Shown piece after piece: positions 21,392-22,164 of a stretch of 22,164 nucleotides of DNA. How positions within the stretch are numbered: position 1 is the stretch's first letter; each line of letters opens with the position of its first letter. The notes under the pieces were generated by a model. That model had not been told where the DNA came from. It saw only the letters and a list, made by a program, of their open reading frames with translations, and did not search any database. Origin of the DNA: Alphaproteobacteria bacterium (lineage in GTDB: Bacteria > Pseudomonadota > Alphaproteobacteria > SHVP01). The stretch covers positions 1 to 22,164 of the forward strand of contig SHVP01000038.1 in assembly GCA_009694165.1 (NCBI GenBank), given 5' to 3'. The translations under genes were made by a program, and so were the position numbers.

Positions 21392-22164
21392 ATGGACGCA
21401 AGGTCTTACGACCTCGTGGTCATCGGTTCCGGTCCGGCCGGCGAAAAGGGCGCGGCCCAGGCCGCCTATTTCGGAAAGCGCGTCGCCCTCGTCGAGAAAG
21501 AGACCATGCTCGCCGCCGCCGCCGCCAACACCGGCACCCTGCCTTCGAAAACCTTGCGGGAAACCGCCCTGTTCCTGTCTGGCTTCAAGCAGCGCGATCT
21601 CTATGGCATCACGTTCTCCTTCAAGGACAAAGTGACGGCGCGCGACTTTCTCTATCGCGAGCGTCTGGTCGCGCAAGGCGAACACGCGCGCATCGCCAAC
21701 AACCTCAAGAACCACAAGGTCGACGTCTATCGCGGAGTCGCCTCGTTCGTCGACACCCACACGATCGCGGTCAAACCGCTCCACTCCGAGGCAACCTTCA
21801 TTCATGGCGACATTGTCCTGATCGCCACCGGCTCCCACCCATTCCATCCGTCGAACATTCCCTTCCACGACGCGCGCGTCTACGATTCGGACACCGTCCT
21901 CATATCCACGACATCTCGCCGTCGCTGCTGGTGGCGGGTGGCGGTGTTATCGGTTGCGAGTACGCCTGCATGTTCGCGGCACTCGGAATCAAGGTGACGC
22001 TGGTGGAGGGTCGCGAACGCCTGCTCACGTTCATGGATGCTGAGGTCGCCAACGTATTGGCGCAATGCATGCGGGCGCTCGGCGTCGAGCTATACCTCGG
22101 CGAGACGATCGAGCGCGTCGAGTCGGGTTCAGGCGCATCCTTTCAGGTGGCGCTCAAATCGGGG
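21392..22164 (+). CDS. sthA: Soluble pyridine nucleotide transhydrogenase-like flavoprotein, frameshifted and cut by the window end
   Basis: This is the N-terminal part of an FAD disulfide-reductase-fold protein that would exchange hydride between NADH and NADP+. The first frame gives YDLVVIGSGPAGEKGAAQAAYFGKRVALVEKE (FAD GxGxxG), NTGTLPSKTLRETALFLSG and IATGSHPFHPSNIPFHDARVYDSDTVL. The ordinary dithiol cysteines are absent (AAAAANTGTLPSK), as in this transhydrogenase group. At 21899-21902 the frame breaks. Adding one base restores LHIHDI, then VAGGGVIGCEYACMFAALGIKVTLVEGRERLL (the NAD-binding GxGxxG) through to the window end. GGAGA precedes ATG 21392; GTG 21386 is too close to it. Symbol is by similarity to SthA. 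Confidence 0.82.

Overview
The window is GC-rich, densely packed chromosomal DNA, most likely from an alphaproteobacterium of Rhodospirillales or related type. This is inferred from codon and GC character and from the gene repertoire: many SDRs, SAM methyltransferases, a stand-alone RecX, DUF427 and isocitrate-lyase/PEP-mutase family proteins, and ring-hydroxylating oxygenases. I see no rRNA, tRNA, CRISPR array, transposase or phage gene. The content looks like catabolic and accessory metabolism.

Layout. (1) 1-3368: the tail of an unidentified plus-strand gene, then a complete minus-strand Rieske aromatic-ring dioxygenase operon in the order oxygenase alpha, beta, FAD/[2Fe-2S] reductase, Rieske ferredoxin. 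Together these give the full chain NAD(P)H -> reductase -> ferredoxin -> oxygenase. (2) 3582-4560: a small DMT/YdcZ-type membrane protein, a perfect 13-bp terminator stem shared with a convergent tiny lysine-rich histone-like gene (4206-4289), and an AT-rich non-coding leader carrying GTAGGTG/CACCTAC repeats. (3) 4572-7397: a minus-strand operon starting with a three-subunit cobalt-type nitrile hydratase/thiocyanate hydrolase (beta N-half, beta C-half, alpha with CTLCSC), followed by a dienelactone hydrolase and a TTG-start SDR, with ATGA and TTGA stop/start overlaps. (4) 7559-9839, plus strand: two tandem TerC paralogues (the first frameshifted), a VOC/glyoxalase protein and a small membrane protein. 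(5) 9880-16102: a DUF6279 lipoprotein, an SDR plus methyltransferase pair, a double DUF427 protein, an isocitrate-lyase/PEP-mutase enzyme, a second methyltransferase and a SnoaL-like protein. (6) 16171-17180: a promoter, an 80-aa membrane protein, a strong terminator and RecX. (7) 17246-19552: a heavy-metal-type MerR regulator, a textbook MerR operator with a 19-bp spacer facing the opposite strand, and a frameshifted family-5 ABC solute-binding protein. (8) 19627-22164: an aldo/keto reductase, a degenerate thermonuclease-like secreted protein, and the start of a soluble transhydrogenase-type flavoprotein that is also frameshifted.

The most interesting items are the split-beta NHase/SCNase operon with hydrolase and SDR, the tiny basic protein whose frame would extend by about 30 codons with one more A in an A9 run, and the MerR operator aimed at a solute-binding protein gene. 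Caution: at least three genes carry a 1-2 nt deletion-type frameshift and a fourth is suspected, and one gene has ATA where a start codon is expected. Sequence error is therefore a serious alternative to real gene decay throughout.
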